In this document: piece by piece, positions 52,409-62,285 of the stretch
Position numbering within the stretch: position 1 is the stretch's first letter
Layout: every line of letters begins with the position of its first letter
NCBI GenBank assembly: GCA_039566865.1
Contig: CM076943.1
Coordinates: forward strand, 45,516,663-45,580,662
Reading direction: 5' to 3'
Source of the DNA: Aurelia coerulea
Lineage: Eukaryota > Cnidaria > Scyphozoa > Semaeostomeae > Ulmaridae
DNA: 64,000 nucleotides
Notes under the pieces: model-generated
Database searches by the model: none
Told to the model about the DNA's origin: nothing
Seen by the model: only the letters and a program-made list of their open reading frames with translations
Program-made: the position numbers and the translations under genes

Positions 52409-55400
52409 GTAGTTTGTTTTGTTGCAGTGATTTGAATCTTTCCCTTAGCAAAATATTGAGCATGCTATAATGGCCACAATGGCATATAATATTTTTCGGA
52501 TTTTCAAAACTCCCTGAAAATCAGTCTTGACTTTGGGATTTTTCCAGAAATTTCCAGGGATTTTTGGGATTTTTTTAGGGACGTTCAAATTTTTGAAATT
52601 CCTGACAATAAAGTTATCACGAAGATGTTATAGGTGCTTAAGTATGCCAAACCAACGAGACTACTTTTAAAGCTACAACAGTTAATGAAACAGTTAATTT
52701 CTAAAAGTTTTCCACTCAATTCTAGCAAAGAATGGAACTCTCTCTCCTTCGCAACACCGTTTTGTTGCAGTACCTTGGCTTTTAGCGCTGTTAATCCTTC
52801 GCAGTTTCCTATGCAGCTCTTATTTCAGACAACTTTTTATAAGTTTATTAATTATTCCAGGGCTCCCTGTGATCACGTCACAACCAAATGCGCATGCAGA
52901 AAGTAGAAAACGCATGTGCAGCCTCATTTTGAGACATAATCGGTTCACAAGGATGTCTGAATTAGGCCTGTGGATCTTTGGATTGTCACACAGATTTTAT
53001 GGAATTTTAGGATTTTCAGGGAGCTTTGGTAATTTTTCAGATTTTTGAAAGGTCTTGGATTTTTCATCGGGGGGAGGGGGTACATAACATATGTTCAACG
53101 TACGGGTATGTTTTTATCATGTAAACTGATAAACTGTTTTTATCTCTTTCGTGAGCATAGGAGACAAGGGCTGGAGGGGGGCTACAGCCCTCCAATGCTG
53201 TGAAAAAAATTGCAAATCAGCCAGCCATAATGCGGCGGAAATCTGCCTTAAATCGGGCAAGATTTTCGTAAACAATAAATTTTTTATTGGGCAGCCGCAA
53301 TCCAATTTTATCTCCCCGTACGCTCATGCTCTTTCTTGAACTTTTCAGCTGTTCAGTTTTTCTGGAAATGTTGGTAGAAAATCAATAGGTGCAGATACAG
53401 AAGTGAAACAAATACTCAGATCTTAATTCGGCATTGTATAATAAATTCCTACTTGAATTTTGATTAAATAACAACCACTTTTACTAAAATACCAGCTCAA
53501 ATCTGAAAAGTTTTTTTGGGATACTGTTAAGTATGTAAGCAGTAACTACTCATTTTGTAAACGCAACTATAATCACTTCATCATCGAAGGCCGACATGCC
53601 AGACACGCGTTTCATTCAACAACCACAACAACACTTGTTCGTTCCCAGTCCATACAACAACAACACATAACATCCCCTCTTGAATAAGAATTCAACAACA
53701 ATGTCACAATTGATTTTTTTTGTTAATCCATGTCCACAACATAGTCTCTCAGATACTCTGGAGGTCGTCTCACTCTTCTTGGGCGCAACTCTCTTCCGTT
53801 CAGTTCTTCTATTTCTCTACTTGCAATGTCCCTATCACTTTGCAACTCATTATTTGGGAACCATGGTATACCTTTGTCTGTTTCAATGTGTTCTCTTTCA
53901 AAATATGGCACAATTCTGTTGGCATGCCATTTCTTTCCGTCCTCTGTTGTAACTGTAGATTGTGTAACATCTTCAACACGGATCGGGTCTGAGTATTTGC
54001 TGGCTAGTTTCTTTTGTCTTGATGGAAGTTTGATGTGCACAATATCACCTTTCTTGAATCTATTAGCCTTGGTGGTAAACCTTGCATCATAACGGTCTTT
54101 GCTTTTCTTTTGCACTTCTACAACTCTTTTCCTGACAGCATCTGTTCTTTGTACTTCCTTTCCTTGTACACCTGTAGGTTGCAACGCTGATAATTTTACT
54201 CTCATCTCTCTTCCTGTCATCATTTGAAAAGGTGATTCCTTTGTAGTACTGTGGGGTGTGCTACGTATAGCTAGTAGCACATTTGATAAATTCTCTCTCC
54301 ATTGTAATCCATCCTTTATTCCGACTTGTAACAAATTCTTGATAGTTTGGTTAAGACGCTCGACAGCTCCATTTGATTGAGGGCTGTATATTGGTGTAGG
54401 CTTATGCTCTATACCATAAACTTTCATGAAGGACTCAAACTCTTCACTTATAAATTGAGGTCCATTGTCTGATACAACTTTTTCTGGAACTCCCCATGTT
54501 GCAAACCGATTCTGTAAGAAATCAGTTATAACTTTTGTGTCAACGTTATCTGACGCTAGGGCTTCTGGCCATTTTGAATAAAAATCATGCAGCACCACCA
54601 AATATCTGAAACCTCTTGGTGCAGACTCAATTGGGCCCATAATATCAATGCTCAACACCTTCCAGGGACTGTCTGGAAAAGGAGTAGGTTTCAATGGTAC
54701 TGTTGACTGAGAAGCTGATTTATCAGACTTTGCGCAAGCAACACAATTTCTGACAAAACTCTCACAATGTTCATCTACTTTAGGCCACCAAGCTAGTGCT
54801 CTCATTCTTTGTTTGCATTTAACTATGCCGAAATGACCCTCATGTATTAATTGTAGCACTTGTCCTTGTAACGGTGGAGGTATTACTGCCCTCATCCCTC
54901 TTCCTATACATTGATCTCCCCACAAGTAAAGTTCATTTCGAATATTGTAATATGGCAAAATTTCCTTTGGAATTTCCTTTCTCTCTGGCCACTTTGTTTG
55001 CAAAATGTCCACAACTTGTTTCAGTACAGGATCCGAAATGGTCTCCTTTGAAAGCTGTTCTGGTAAAATTGCAAGTGGTTGAGAAAGAATACTGCAAATC
55101 GCTGCTTCATCATCCATAGATTCATCACTCACAGGTGTTGGAATCGGCAGCCTTGATAGTGCATCAGCAACAACATTCTGAGTTGAACTTTTGTACACTA
55201 CTCTGAAAGTATACCGCAATAATCGTGCGGACCATCTTGCTAAACGTAAAGGTTTGCAACCATTGCCTTCTGATGATTGTAGCAAAGTGACTAATGACTT
55301 ATGATCAGTGATGAGCACAAATGGCTTGCCCATCAAATATCTATCCCATTTTTCACAAGCCCAAATGCATGCTAAGGCTTCAAGCTCTCCAATGCTGTAT

Positions 55401-58400
55401 TTCCTCTCTAGTTGAAAGTGTCCTTGATGCAAATGCAACTGGTCGTATTGTACCATCTTCTTGACGCTGCGAAAGTTCAGCTCCTAGGCCAACAACAGAA
55501 GCATCTGTTGTTACAAAAGTCTCAGCTTTTGGGTTGAAAAATGCAAGGACTGGTGGCTTAATGATTTGTGATTTTACTTTTTGCAAGCATTCTTTCTGTT
55601 CCTCTCCCCAAACCCATGGTGTCTCTGCCCTAGTTAACTTCCTTACTGGCTCAATCAATTCTGAATACTTAGGAGGCAGGAACTTAGCATAGTGATTGAG
55701 TAACCCCAGTAGTGATCTTAACTCTGTGACATCTTTGGGTTCTCTTATCTCTTCAATTGCCTTGATATTGCCAGGTAACATTGAAATTCCTTTGCTAGAT
55801 ATCTTAACACCTAGCCATTCTAGCTCTTCAGCACAAAACACACATTTTTCTTTGTTCAACGTTAGTCCATTATCTGATAGTCGTGTAAAAACTTCCTTCA
55901 GTCGCTGCAAATGTTGCTCCTTTGTAGCACTTACAACTATGATGTCATCAAGAAACCACAATGCTCCTTCGCACCCAGCAAGAATAATATCCATCATTCT
56001 TTGAAAAGATCCAGGCATATCACTTAGGCCAAATGTCCCTCTACAATACCTGAAGTTTCCTAAGGGAGTAGTAAAAGCCATCAACTTCTTTGTATCCTCA
56101 TGAAGGGGAAGCTGGTGGTACGCTGACTTTAAATCTAATTTTGTTACATAATTTGCATCTTTTACTGAAGCGAGCAGTGTTTCAATATTTGGCAGTGGAT
56201 ATCTCATTTGCACGATGTTTTGATTTACAGATCTCAAGTCCACACAAAGACGTATTTTGCCATTTTTACGCTTGGTCAGGACAATTGGACTAATCCAATC
56301 AGCAGTACCAATTTTCTCGATAATTCCTTCATCGAGTAGTGCATTGATTTCCTGATCAAGTTCCTCTTGAAGAGCAAATGGTACGGGTCTTGCCTTATGA
56401 GCTACTGGAACTGCTTCTGAGAGTAGCTCAGAACGATGCTGAAACTTAGTTGCACATCCTATTCCTTCAAACAGTTGATTAGACTCTTGTAGCAATCCTT
56501 CCGTATCATCCATTTTAACAGTTTGGACTCCCTTTGATTCTATCTGTAACCCCAATGCTTTAAATATGTCTAATCCCAGCAAGGATGGCCCATTTGCTAT
56601 GTAAAGATTGCAATCTATTGTTTTGTCATTATATGTAAGGGAAGTATTGAAGCAGCCCTTAACTTCTAGGTTTGAATGATCATAATTCACCAGGTTCACT
56701 GTTGCTGGTTGCAGTTTGAATTCAGAAAAATGTCTCTTGTAAAGCTTTTCATTCAATATTGAGACAGCTGCACCAGTATCTATAACCATAAACAAAGGCT
56801 TTCCGTTGACAAGAACTTGGCAATTAAGATATGGCATTTTGTTGGGTTGATCCCCAACTTTCAAAATTTGGGGTGAAGAAAACTTATCCATATCCTCATT
56901 GTTGGCAGTTGTAGAAATTCTCCTTATTTGGCTAACAGACCTGCAAACTCTTTCAAAGTGCCCCTTTTTGTTGCATTTCCTGCATACTGCATTTAGAGCT
57001 GGACAGTTAGGGTTTTTTGCAAAGTGACCCCCCAGTCCACAGCAAAAACATTTCTGATTTACTTTACCCAAGCTATTTTTTGAACTAACAACTTGTATAC
57101 TTTCTGTACAATCTGGAATTTCCACTTTAGATTCCGACAGTAACTTCGCTTCTTTCATCCCACTTTCAAGTTGTCTTGCAATTTCTATAGCTTTATCCAA
57201 CGAATAAGTTTCCAATAACAATCTCTCCCGAATTCTTTGATGTGCTGTCTTTTCAATAAATTGGTCACGAATCATTTCATTTTCCATTGATTTAAAGTTG
57301 CATGTCGAAGCTAATTCACGTAGAGCGGCAACGTAATTGTCAACAGACTCCCCTGGGAATTGTTCTCTTTTTCGAAATTTAAATCTTTCAGCTACCACGT
57401 TGACCTTTGGCATAAACTGAATAGCAAGTAACTCCAGTATTTCTTCATATTTCGTCGCTTTAATTTTCTCCTCTGAATTTGATGCGTAAACCAATCTTTG
57501 GCCTTCTCTCCCCAAGCTGTACAGCAACAAAGATTTCTTCCGATCGGGAGAAAATTCCGAGGCTCCAGATGCAACCATAAACGTTTCAAACATCCGTATC
57601 CATCGACGCCATGGTATCGGTGGCTCACCAGGAGTAACAAGGAATGGGTCCGAAAACGTACTCGTCGCCATGTTAAGTATGTAAGCAGTAACTACTCATT
57701 TTGTAAACGCAACTATAATCACTTCATCATCGAAGGCCGACATGCCAGACACGCGTTTCATTCAACAACCACAACAACACTTGTTCGTTCCCAGTCCATA
57801 CAACAACAACACATAACAGATACCACCCTATGATTTTGCTGTGGGGGAACTCTCCCCTCCCATACGTATTTTAATGAAGACAAAACGCTGTCTTATTGCG
57901 ATCAACCATTAATTTCTTGCAGGTCCATCTTTTAGATGCAGGCTGCGGCACTGGCAATTATTCCAAGGCATTTCTCGATAATGGCATCGGCAAGGTTTCT
58001 TGTTTTGATGCAAGCGAAGGCATGCTGGAACAGGCCAAGAAGAAGCTTGCAGGTTATATTGAGAAGGGCAAGGTTGGCGAAATGAAGCAAGATTTCTTAC
58101 CGAATATTCCATTTGAAGACAATGCATTTGATGTGGTTATTTTTGTACTGGTTCTGCATCACATTGACACACCCTCAAGTGAATTTGCAAACTTGAAATC
58201 TGCAATGAAATCTGCACAACGAGTTTTGAAACCTGGTGGCGTTCTCATGCTCAACTATTGCACCCATGACCAGGTAAATTAAGCCCCGTTCACACAGCTC
58301 CGTTTTTGTTATGATCCGTTTTTGATGCATCCAAGCTACCCGTTCACATTGCCCCGTTTTTGTACAAAAAAGGAGGGAAAAACATCTGTTTCAGTCCGTT

Positions 58401-60209
58401 CCCATTAATCCACCTGCTTACAAATACAGAGCTAATAATATCCGTTTTCCTGCGTTCACGCTCCGGATTGGTGAAACTCATTGTTGCATGTTGCAGCGTT
58501 TTCAAAAACCTCCGTTTTGTGCGTTCACATTGATCCAGAGCGTTTTCAAAAACCTTTGTTTTTGTCCATTCACATTGATCCATAGCGTTTTCAAAAACCT
58601 CCGTTTTTGTGCGTTCACATTGATTCAGAGCGTTTTCAAAAACCTTTGTTTTTGTGGATATCCACTTTTGATACCGTTTTCGACAACCTCCATTTTTGTG
58701 CCGTTTTTGTGCAGATCAGTGTGAACACTTTCACGAAAACGGAGGTTTTCTCTCCATTTTTGTAGAAAAACGGAGCAATGTGAACAGGACCTTAAAGTCC
58801 CCCACCAATTAGATATCCCATGAGATGAGCGATAGCGTAGAGCTGCTCAGCATAGGTTCCAAATCTTTATCTCGGGTGTAAAAAGGTGGGTATAAAATTC
58901 AATGACCTATTTCTTCTGATTGAATGGCTTGAAAGAAACTTTAGATACTTATCTATAATTCTACCGTTGGACTTTTCAGAAATTTTGAATATTTTTGGAA
59001 ATTACAGCGTATCTTACATTTCAACTCATTTGAGGAAGTGACGTCATCAAATTTCTAAATCATAAACCAGTTGAGTGACAGACTTTTGCTTGATGCCATA
59101 TTGTAGGCATTCATATGGTTTCTTCGAGATTATTTCATCTTACGTCAAACAGTTTAGAAATTACGATGGTTTTAAATTTTTTTGAAAATTTTTCTTGAAT
59201 TCTTGATAAAGAAGAAAAACACTCTAATTCTGAAAATATTGAAGATTTCAGAAAATTCCAACGGTAGAATTATAGAGAATTAGCTAAAGTTTCTTTGAAG
59301 TCATTCAGTTCAAAGAAATAGGTCATTCAATTTTACACCAGCCTTTTTAAAGATTTGGTACCTATGCTGAGCTGCTCATGCAAATAAAACTCGTCAATAG
59401 AGCTTTTTACTTGTTATGCCATTGTTGGTAAGATCAGAAATAACCATAATTTCCCATGCATGCTTAGAATTTCGAATTTTTGTCACAATTTTAGAGTATG
59501 TATTTTGAATGGCCCGTAAATTTTTTGGTGTAGTTTTCGGAAAATTTATGAATTCTAGGGTGTGATTTCACAAATGAAAATAGCCCACCCCGTCATCTGC
59601 CTATTGGAATTACCCCTTGGGGCATTCTCCAGTTTTACCCCATCAAAATTATCTCCTCTGCAGAGGCTTGTCGAAGCAAACACCTCTTCGGAGGAGAGTG
59701 CCTTCAGGACCCTAGGTCAAGGGCTTCGGTTTCCATTGAGATTCTGCAACAAAATGTAAGGCATCTTGAAAAATTCCCCTCAACGCCATATTTTTCGCAA
59801 TCGTCAGTTCTCTTTCTGTCCTTTGTAGATTCGTTATGGATCCTGGTATGCCAATCTTATTCCAAGAAGTACAGAAGCTTTTACCAAGAAATGCATACCC
59901 CAAGAAGAGCTGATCGCATACCTCGAAGGTATTGGCTTTGAAAATGCAACGACAGTCTTACAACCTGGTGAGCTAACCTTGACTACAGATCAATATTTCC
60001 GGAAAGAAGGCCCCTTAGATGACAACTGGAGAAGAATGGACTCGATTTGGACAAACGCAGACATTGAAAATGAGACTGTAGAAGCAAAGATGTTTCTTCA
60101 GGAAATGTTCGATAACAATTCGTTTGATAAATGGTTTGAAGAGGTAGAAAGGAAACGAAAAGTGATTGGAAACACTACTAGTTTATTTGTTCAGAAACCA
60201 AATAATTGA
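52289..60209 (+). CDS. MT2: class I SAM-dependent methyltransferase gene (three coding exons)
   Basis: Coding exons 52289-52408, 57923-58273 and 59829-60209 have the same lengths (120, 351, 381 nt) and phases as MT1 and encode 283 residues with all class I motifs (LLDAGCGTG, FDASEGMLEQA, FDVVIFVLVLHHI, LKPGGVLML). As in MT1, an acceptor (TTTCAG-AAA-ATG) directly precedes the start, so an untranslated exon is expected upstream. Intron 1 holds a complete Ty3/Gypsy element on the opposite strand. Intron 2 holds two inverted-repeat elements. Exons 1-2 are almost identical to MT1 while exon 3 is diverged (for example VLQPGELTLTTDQ in place of IVRPGDIPLTPYQ). Frame intact. Substrate unknown; expression cannot be judged. 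Confidence 0.85.
52480..53060. repeat. Diverged inverted repeat in MT2 intron 1
   Basis: GGATTTTCAAAACTCCCTGAAAAT on the left is mirrored by GATTTTCAGGGAGCTTTGG on the right, with several TTTTTGGGATTTTT iterations. Old foldback element. No gene. Confidence 0.5.
53525..53672 (-). repeat. Gypsy 3' LTR
   Basis: Identical by eye to the 5' LTR. Immediately upstream in the sense strand is the purine tract AAGAGGGGA, the expected polypurine primer. Confidence 0.95.
53723..55456 (-). CDS. Gypsy pol, 3' part: RNase H remainder and integrase
   Basis: This overlaps the upstream ORF in a different frame. The conserved reading begins at ERKYSIGELEALACIWACEKW. The ATG at 55456 is only the first Met in this frame and is probably not a start. 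RNase H ends near residue 95. The integrase has an HHCC zinc region (HEGHFGIVKCKQRM, CVAC) and a DDE core: SIDIMGP, VVSDNGPQF and the Glu of NGAVERLNQ. A C-terminal basic domain follows. The single frameshift, in an otherwise pristine element, is either a recent mutation or a sequencing error. Confidence 0.9.
   Translation of the reverse strand: MVQYDQLHLHQGHFQLERKYSIGELEALACIWACEKWDRYLMGKPFVLITDHKSLVTLLQSSEGNGCKPLRLARWSARLLRYTFRVVYKSSTQNVVADALSRLPIPTPVSDESMDDEAAICSILSQPLAILPEQLSKETISDPVLKQVVDILQTKWPERKEIPKEILPYYNIRNELYLWGDQCIGRGMRAVIPPPLQGQVLQLIHEGHFGIVKCKQRMRALAWWPKVDEHCESFVRNCVACAKSDKSASQSTVPLKPTPFPDSPWKVLSIDIMGPIESAPRGFRYLVVLHDFYSKWPEALASDNVDTKVITDFLQNRFATWGVPEKVVSDNGPQFISEEFESFMKVYGIEHKPTPIYSPQSNGAVERLNQTIKNLLQVGIKDGLQWRENLSNVLLAIRSTPHSTTKESPFQMMTGREMRVKLSALQPTGVQGKEVQRTDAVRKRVVEVQKKSKDRYDARFTTKANRFKKGDIVHIKLPSRQKKLASKYSDPIRVEDVTQSTVTTEDGKKWHANRIVPYFEREHIETDKGIPWFPNNELQSDRDIASREIEELNGRELRPRRVRRPPEYLRDYVVDMD
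55380..57671 (-). CDS. Gypsy gag-pol, 5' part: capsid, protease, reverse transcriptase, start of RNase H
   Basis: 763 codons. Gag/capsid-like region residues 1-200 (retrotrans_gag type, YSLGREGQRL; REQFPGESVDNYVAALREL). Two CCHC knuckles near 208-223 and 230-243. Aspartic protease with VIDTGAAVSIL (DTG 298-300). Reverse transcriptase about 430-600 with KIRLCVDLRSVNQ, KLDLKSAYHQ and catalytic FLDD at 573-576. The RNase H start has TTDAS near 695. The reading leaves the conserved path after ASRTLS and stops 13 codons later, because of a one-base shift near 55413. Gag and pol share one frame. The remaining domains follow in 53723-55456. Confidence 0.93.
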   Translation of the reverse strand: MATSTFSDPFLVTPGEPPIPWRRWIRMFETFMVASGASEFSPDRKKSLLLYSLGREGQRLVYASNSEEKIKATKYEEILELLAIQFMPKVNVVAERFKFRKREQFPGESVDNYVAALRELASTCNFKSMENEMIRDQFIEKTAHQRIRERLLLETYSLDKAIEIARQLESGMKEAKLLSESKVEIPDCTESIQVVSSKNSLGKVNQKCFCCGLGGHFAKNPNCPALNAVCRKCNKKGHFERVCRSVSQIRRISTTANNEDMDKFSSPQILKVGDQPNKMPYLNCQVLVNGKPLFMVIDTGAAVSILNEKLYKRHFSEFKLQPATVNLVNYDHSNLEVKGCFNTSLTYNDKTIDCNLYIANGPSLLGLDIFKALGLQIESKGVQTVKMDDTEGLLQESNQLFEGIGCATKFQHRSELLSEAVPVAHKARPVPFALQEELDQEINALLDEGIIEKIGTADWISPIVLTKRKNGKIRLCVDLRSVNQNIVQMRYPLPNIETLLASVKDANYVTKLDLKSAYHQLPLHEDTKKLMAFTTPLGNFRYCRGTFGLSDMPGSFQRMMDIILAGCEGALWFLDDIIVVSATKEQHLQRLKEVFTRLSDNGLTLNKEKCVFCAEELEWLGVKISSKGISMLPGNIKAIEEIREPKDVTELRSLLGLLNHYAKFLPPKYSELIEPVRKLTRAETPWVWGEEQKECLQKVKSQIIKPPVLAFFNPKAETFVTTDASVVGLGAELSQRQEDGTIRPVAFASRTLSTREEIQHWRA
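57653..57670 (-). other. Gypsy primer-binding site overlapping the gag start
   Basis: Directly after the 5' LTR the sense strand reads TGGCGACGAGTACG, beginning with the TGG expected opposite a tRNA CCA end. These bases also encode gag residues from codon 1 onward (ATG uses the last LTR base). The tRNA is not identified. Confidence 0.65.
57671..57818 (-). repeat. Gypsy 5' LTR
   Basis: Sense strand TGTTATGTG...ACTTAACA, 148 bp. Its last base is the A of the gag ATG. Confidence 0.95.
57923..58273 (+). CDS. MT2 coding exon 2 (SAM-binding core)
   Basis: Acceptor TTTCTTGCAG, donor GTAAAT. 349 of 351 bases match MT1 exon 2 by eye, and similarity drops sharply at both splice sites. Confidence 0.9.
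58281..58793. mobile_element. Inverted-repeat element with CCCCGTTCACAC end and internal 45-bp repeats
   Basis: Left end AAGCCCCGTTCACACAGC, right end ATGTGAACAGGACCTT. About 58497-58670 has three to four tandem units of about 45 bp (GCGTTTTCAAAAACCT...TTCACATTGAT). It lies a few bases inside MT2 intron 2 and is absent from MT1. Confidence 0.7.
58840..59390. mobile_element. Foldback element in MT2 intron 2 (shared with MT1 intron 2)
   Basis: Left arm GAGCTGCTCAGCATAGGTTCC mirrored by GGTACCTATGCTGAGCTGCTC on the right, about 550 bp. A related half-copy is in MT1 intron 2 (20440-20909). It predates the gene duplication. Confidence 0.75.
59829..60209 (+). CDS. MT2 coding exon 3 (C-terminal part)
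   Basis: Starts IRYGSWYANLIPRSTEAF after the acceptor CTTTGTAG and ends SLFVQKPNN then TGA. Clearly diverged from MT1 exon 3 in both DNA and protein. Confidence 0.85.
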   Translation: MRYGSWYANLIPRSTEAFTKKCIPQEELIAYLEGIGFENATTVLQPGELTLTTDQYFRKEGPLDDNWRRMDSIWTNADIENETVEAKMFLQEMFDNNSFDKWFEEVERKRKVIGNTTSLFVQKPNN

Positions 60210-60314
60210 GTTATGTGCAAGGCATAGTGAAGTTTTTTCATGATGTGGTTGCCCGAAAGTCCCAATTTTCTGTCAGATGTCTCAATCTTTATTGTGCAAA
60301 GTTTGAATAATTAC

Positions 60315-60345
60315 CGGGTGTCCCAATAAGTGCTCCTGTTTGAAA
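60315..60345. repeat. Isolated M-family terminus
   Basis: TACCGGGTGTCCCAATAAG resembles the M1-M4 ends. No matching right end was found. Another isolated terminus, TACCGGGTGAGCCAGAAAAA, is at 61265. Confidence 0.55.
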
Positions 60346-60452
60346 AATAAGCAATATTTTACTTAAATTGACCAAAAAATGGTACCAAAGAAAATTTCTT
60401 GAAGAGGACAATCACGCGCTCTGAAGTGGGTTTAAGGTGAATGACATGAGCT

Positions 60453-60870
60453 ATACGGTAAAAACCCGCGTATAAAAACCTTGTGGATTAAGAACCTAGA
60501 GGCTGAAATTTTGCATTTAAACCCCAATTATATAAGAACCCATTCAGAAGTTTGTGGAATAATAAAAAATGTTTATATTACCCGATGAGAAGTTTTTGAA
60601 AGATTTTCTCTGGATTATATAAACATTCCTGATTCTTCCACAAATTTCTGTTGGGGAATATATCTCATAAACTCAACTGATGTGAACTGACAGTAAATAA
60701 TAGGCCTGAAGTTTGAATCTGAAGAAAGAAATTCCTGAAAGCCATGAATAAAATAAGAACCAATTTAAGAACCTGAACAGCCTCATTTCCCACTAAATAC
60801 CCAAAACATAAGAACCTAGTTAGGCTGACTTGCAAACTTGTAGGTTCTTATACGCGGGTTTTTACTGTAT
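60453..60870. mobile_element. Inverted-repeat element with TACGGTAAAAACCCGCG termini (about 418 bp)
   Basis: Left ATACGGTAAAAACCCGCGTA mirrored by TACGCGGGTTTTTACTGTAT. The body has AAGAACCT repeats in both orientations. A partial relative is at 41690. Confidence 0.8.
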
Positions 60871-61505
60871 GGCACCCGTCAATAGGTAGGACAAGGGCAA
60901 ACCTAAACACTTCATTGTCTTAGACCCCGTTTACACTGTGCCGGATAAACTGTTTCCGCATGTGTCCGGACTGATTTGCGTTTACACTGTGCCGCACAAA
61001 TTTTGTCCACTTTGCCCTCCTGTTTACACTGTGCTGGATAACTGCGGTCTCCTGACCAGAATCATGCGCAGAACAGAAACTCCCACGATAAATACGGTAT
61101 AATCATCAAAGACTCAACATAACCTGCTTCTCGTTCGCAGTCAGAGAAAATTGTCAAAGCACATTGGTTGTCAAAGCACATTGGTTGAGTTACTATTCGT
61201 AGTGGAAACCACAACGTAGCTGAAATAACGAATAAGGGGAGGGAAACGTACTGCTCAGGACACTACCGGGTGAGCCAGAAAAAAGTTCCCACTTTCGAAA
61301 ATTCGTAGCACTGCAAGTACTTCATGCATATGAATATGATTCAAATTCTAGTTAAGAGCAAAAAGATCGAAGTATTTTTGTGATTTTTCTCGTCTTCTTA
61401 CGAGAACTGCAAATATAACTAAAAAAATCAACTTTGCAAAAAATTTCATGGTCGCAAAATGACTGAAAAAGGGCCTAAAACACTTGATCAAGTCGTTAGG
61501 ACTCT

Positions 61506-61588
61506 CCTACCCTGGGTACCAGACTCTTTAACATAACATGGAGACTCTCTCGCCATTTTATGTTAGAGAGTCTGGTACCCAGGGTAGG
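61506..61588. repeat. 83-bp hairpin element
   Basis: CTACCCTGGGTACCAGACTC mirrored by GAGTCTGGTACCCAGGGTAG across a short A/T-rich loop. Sides share GGACTC. Confidence 0.85.
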
Positions 61589-61671
61589 ACTCACCTCACA
61601 AAGAACGATACGCACGGGCGTTTCACCTCTCTCAAGAGTAATAAGACATAGATTCTCAATCAGATACTAAA

Positions 61672-62060
61672 GGGTGCCTACCTTGTAGGAAGTGTGTTTA
61701 TTCCCAGTACTGTACGCGTAGTAATTGGTGTCCTATGACCCAGTCTTGTTAATCTGTGTATATCATAAGAAACTAAAGTTTTTCTAGTTACAGGGATTAA
61801 CGTCTGTTAGAGTTGCCCAATCAAAAATCACGCTGTCTGATTCCCTGTGGCCAGATCGTATAACAGTTGATATCGTGTTACATAAACACCGGAATTTGAA
61901 ACCACAAAATTATTCATACGTCATCTTGACCTTGAGAGGACTGACGCTGTGTACTGCTTGGTCACGGTACGGTTCTAGGACACTCTTTGTTCTGGGTCAC
62001 AGGCCACCAATTACTCTACAGTACTGGGAATAAACACACTTCCTACAAGGTAGGCGCCCT
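61672..62060. mobile_element. Inverted-repeat element (about 389 bp)
   Basis: GGGTGCCTACCTTGTAGGAA mirrored by TTCCTACAAGGTAGGCGCCC. The arms extend over GTGTGTTTATTCCCAGTACTG. No coding content. Confidence 0.8.
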
Positions 62061-62285
62061 TGGTTGTACTTCCCCATTAGAACTAGTTTGAAGCCCAGTG
62101 ATATTTTTTCATTTCTGATGATTGATTTGATGAAAACGTAGCAAATTCAACTTTATTCCGATTTGTCATGCATCAGTGATCTTGCATAAAAATTAGCATA
62201 ATTACGATAAAGTGTATGGAGGGAAAACAAAATTTCTCCTAAACTATGAAAGGTAGGAGGCTCAGGTTTGAAACTATAACTCTCC

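Larger units (their letters stand above)
53525..57818 (-). mobile_element. Complete Ty3/Gypsy LTR retrotransposon in MT2 intron 1
   Basis: 4294 bp, minus orientation, with two 148-bp LTRs that I read as identical and an exact 5-bp target duplication GATAC (53520-53524; 57819-57823). Internal region: one gag-pol ORF with a single frameshift in RNase H. Identical LTRs and perfect target sites mean a very recent insertion. The LTRs are unusually short. Confidence 0.95.

Noticed and set aside
55370..55460. Programmed frameshift between two Gypsy ORFs
   Set aside because: The shift falls inside RNase H, not at a gag/pol or domain boundary, and no slippery heptamer is evident. A mutation or sequence error is more likely.
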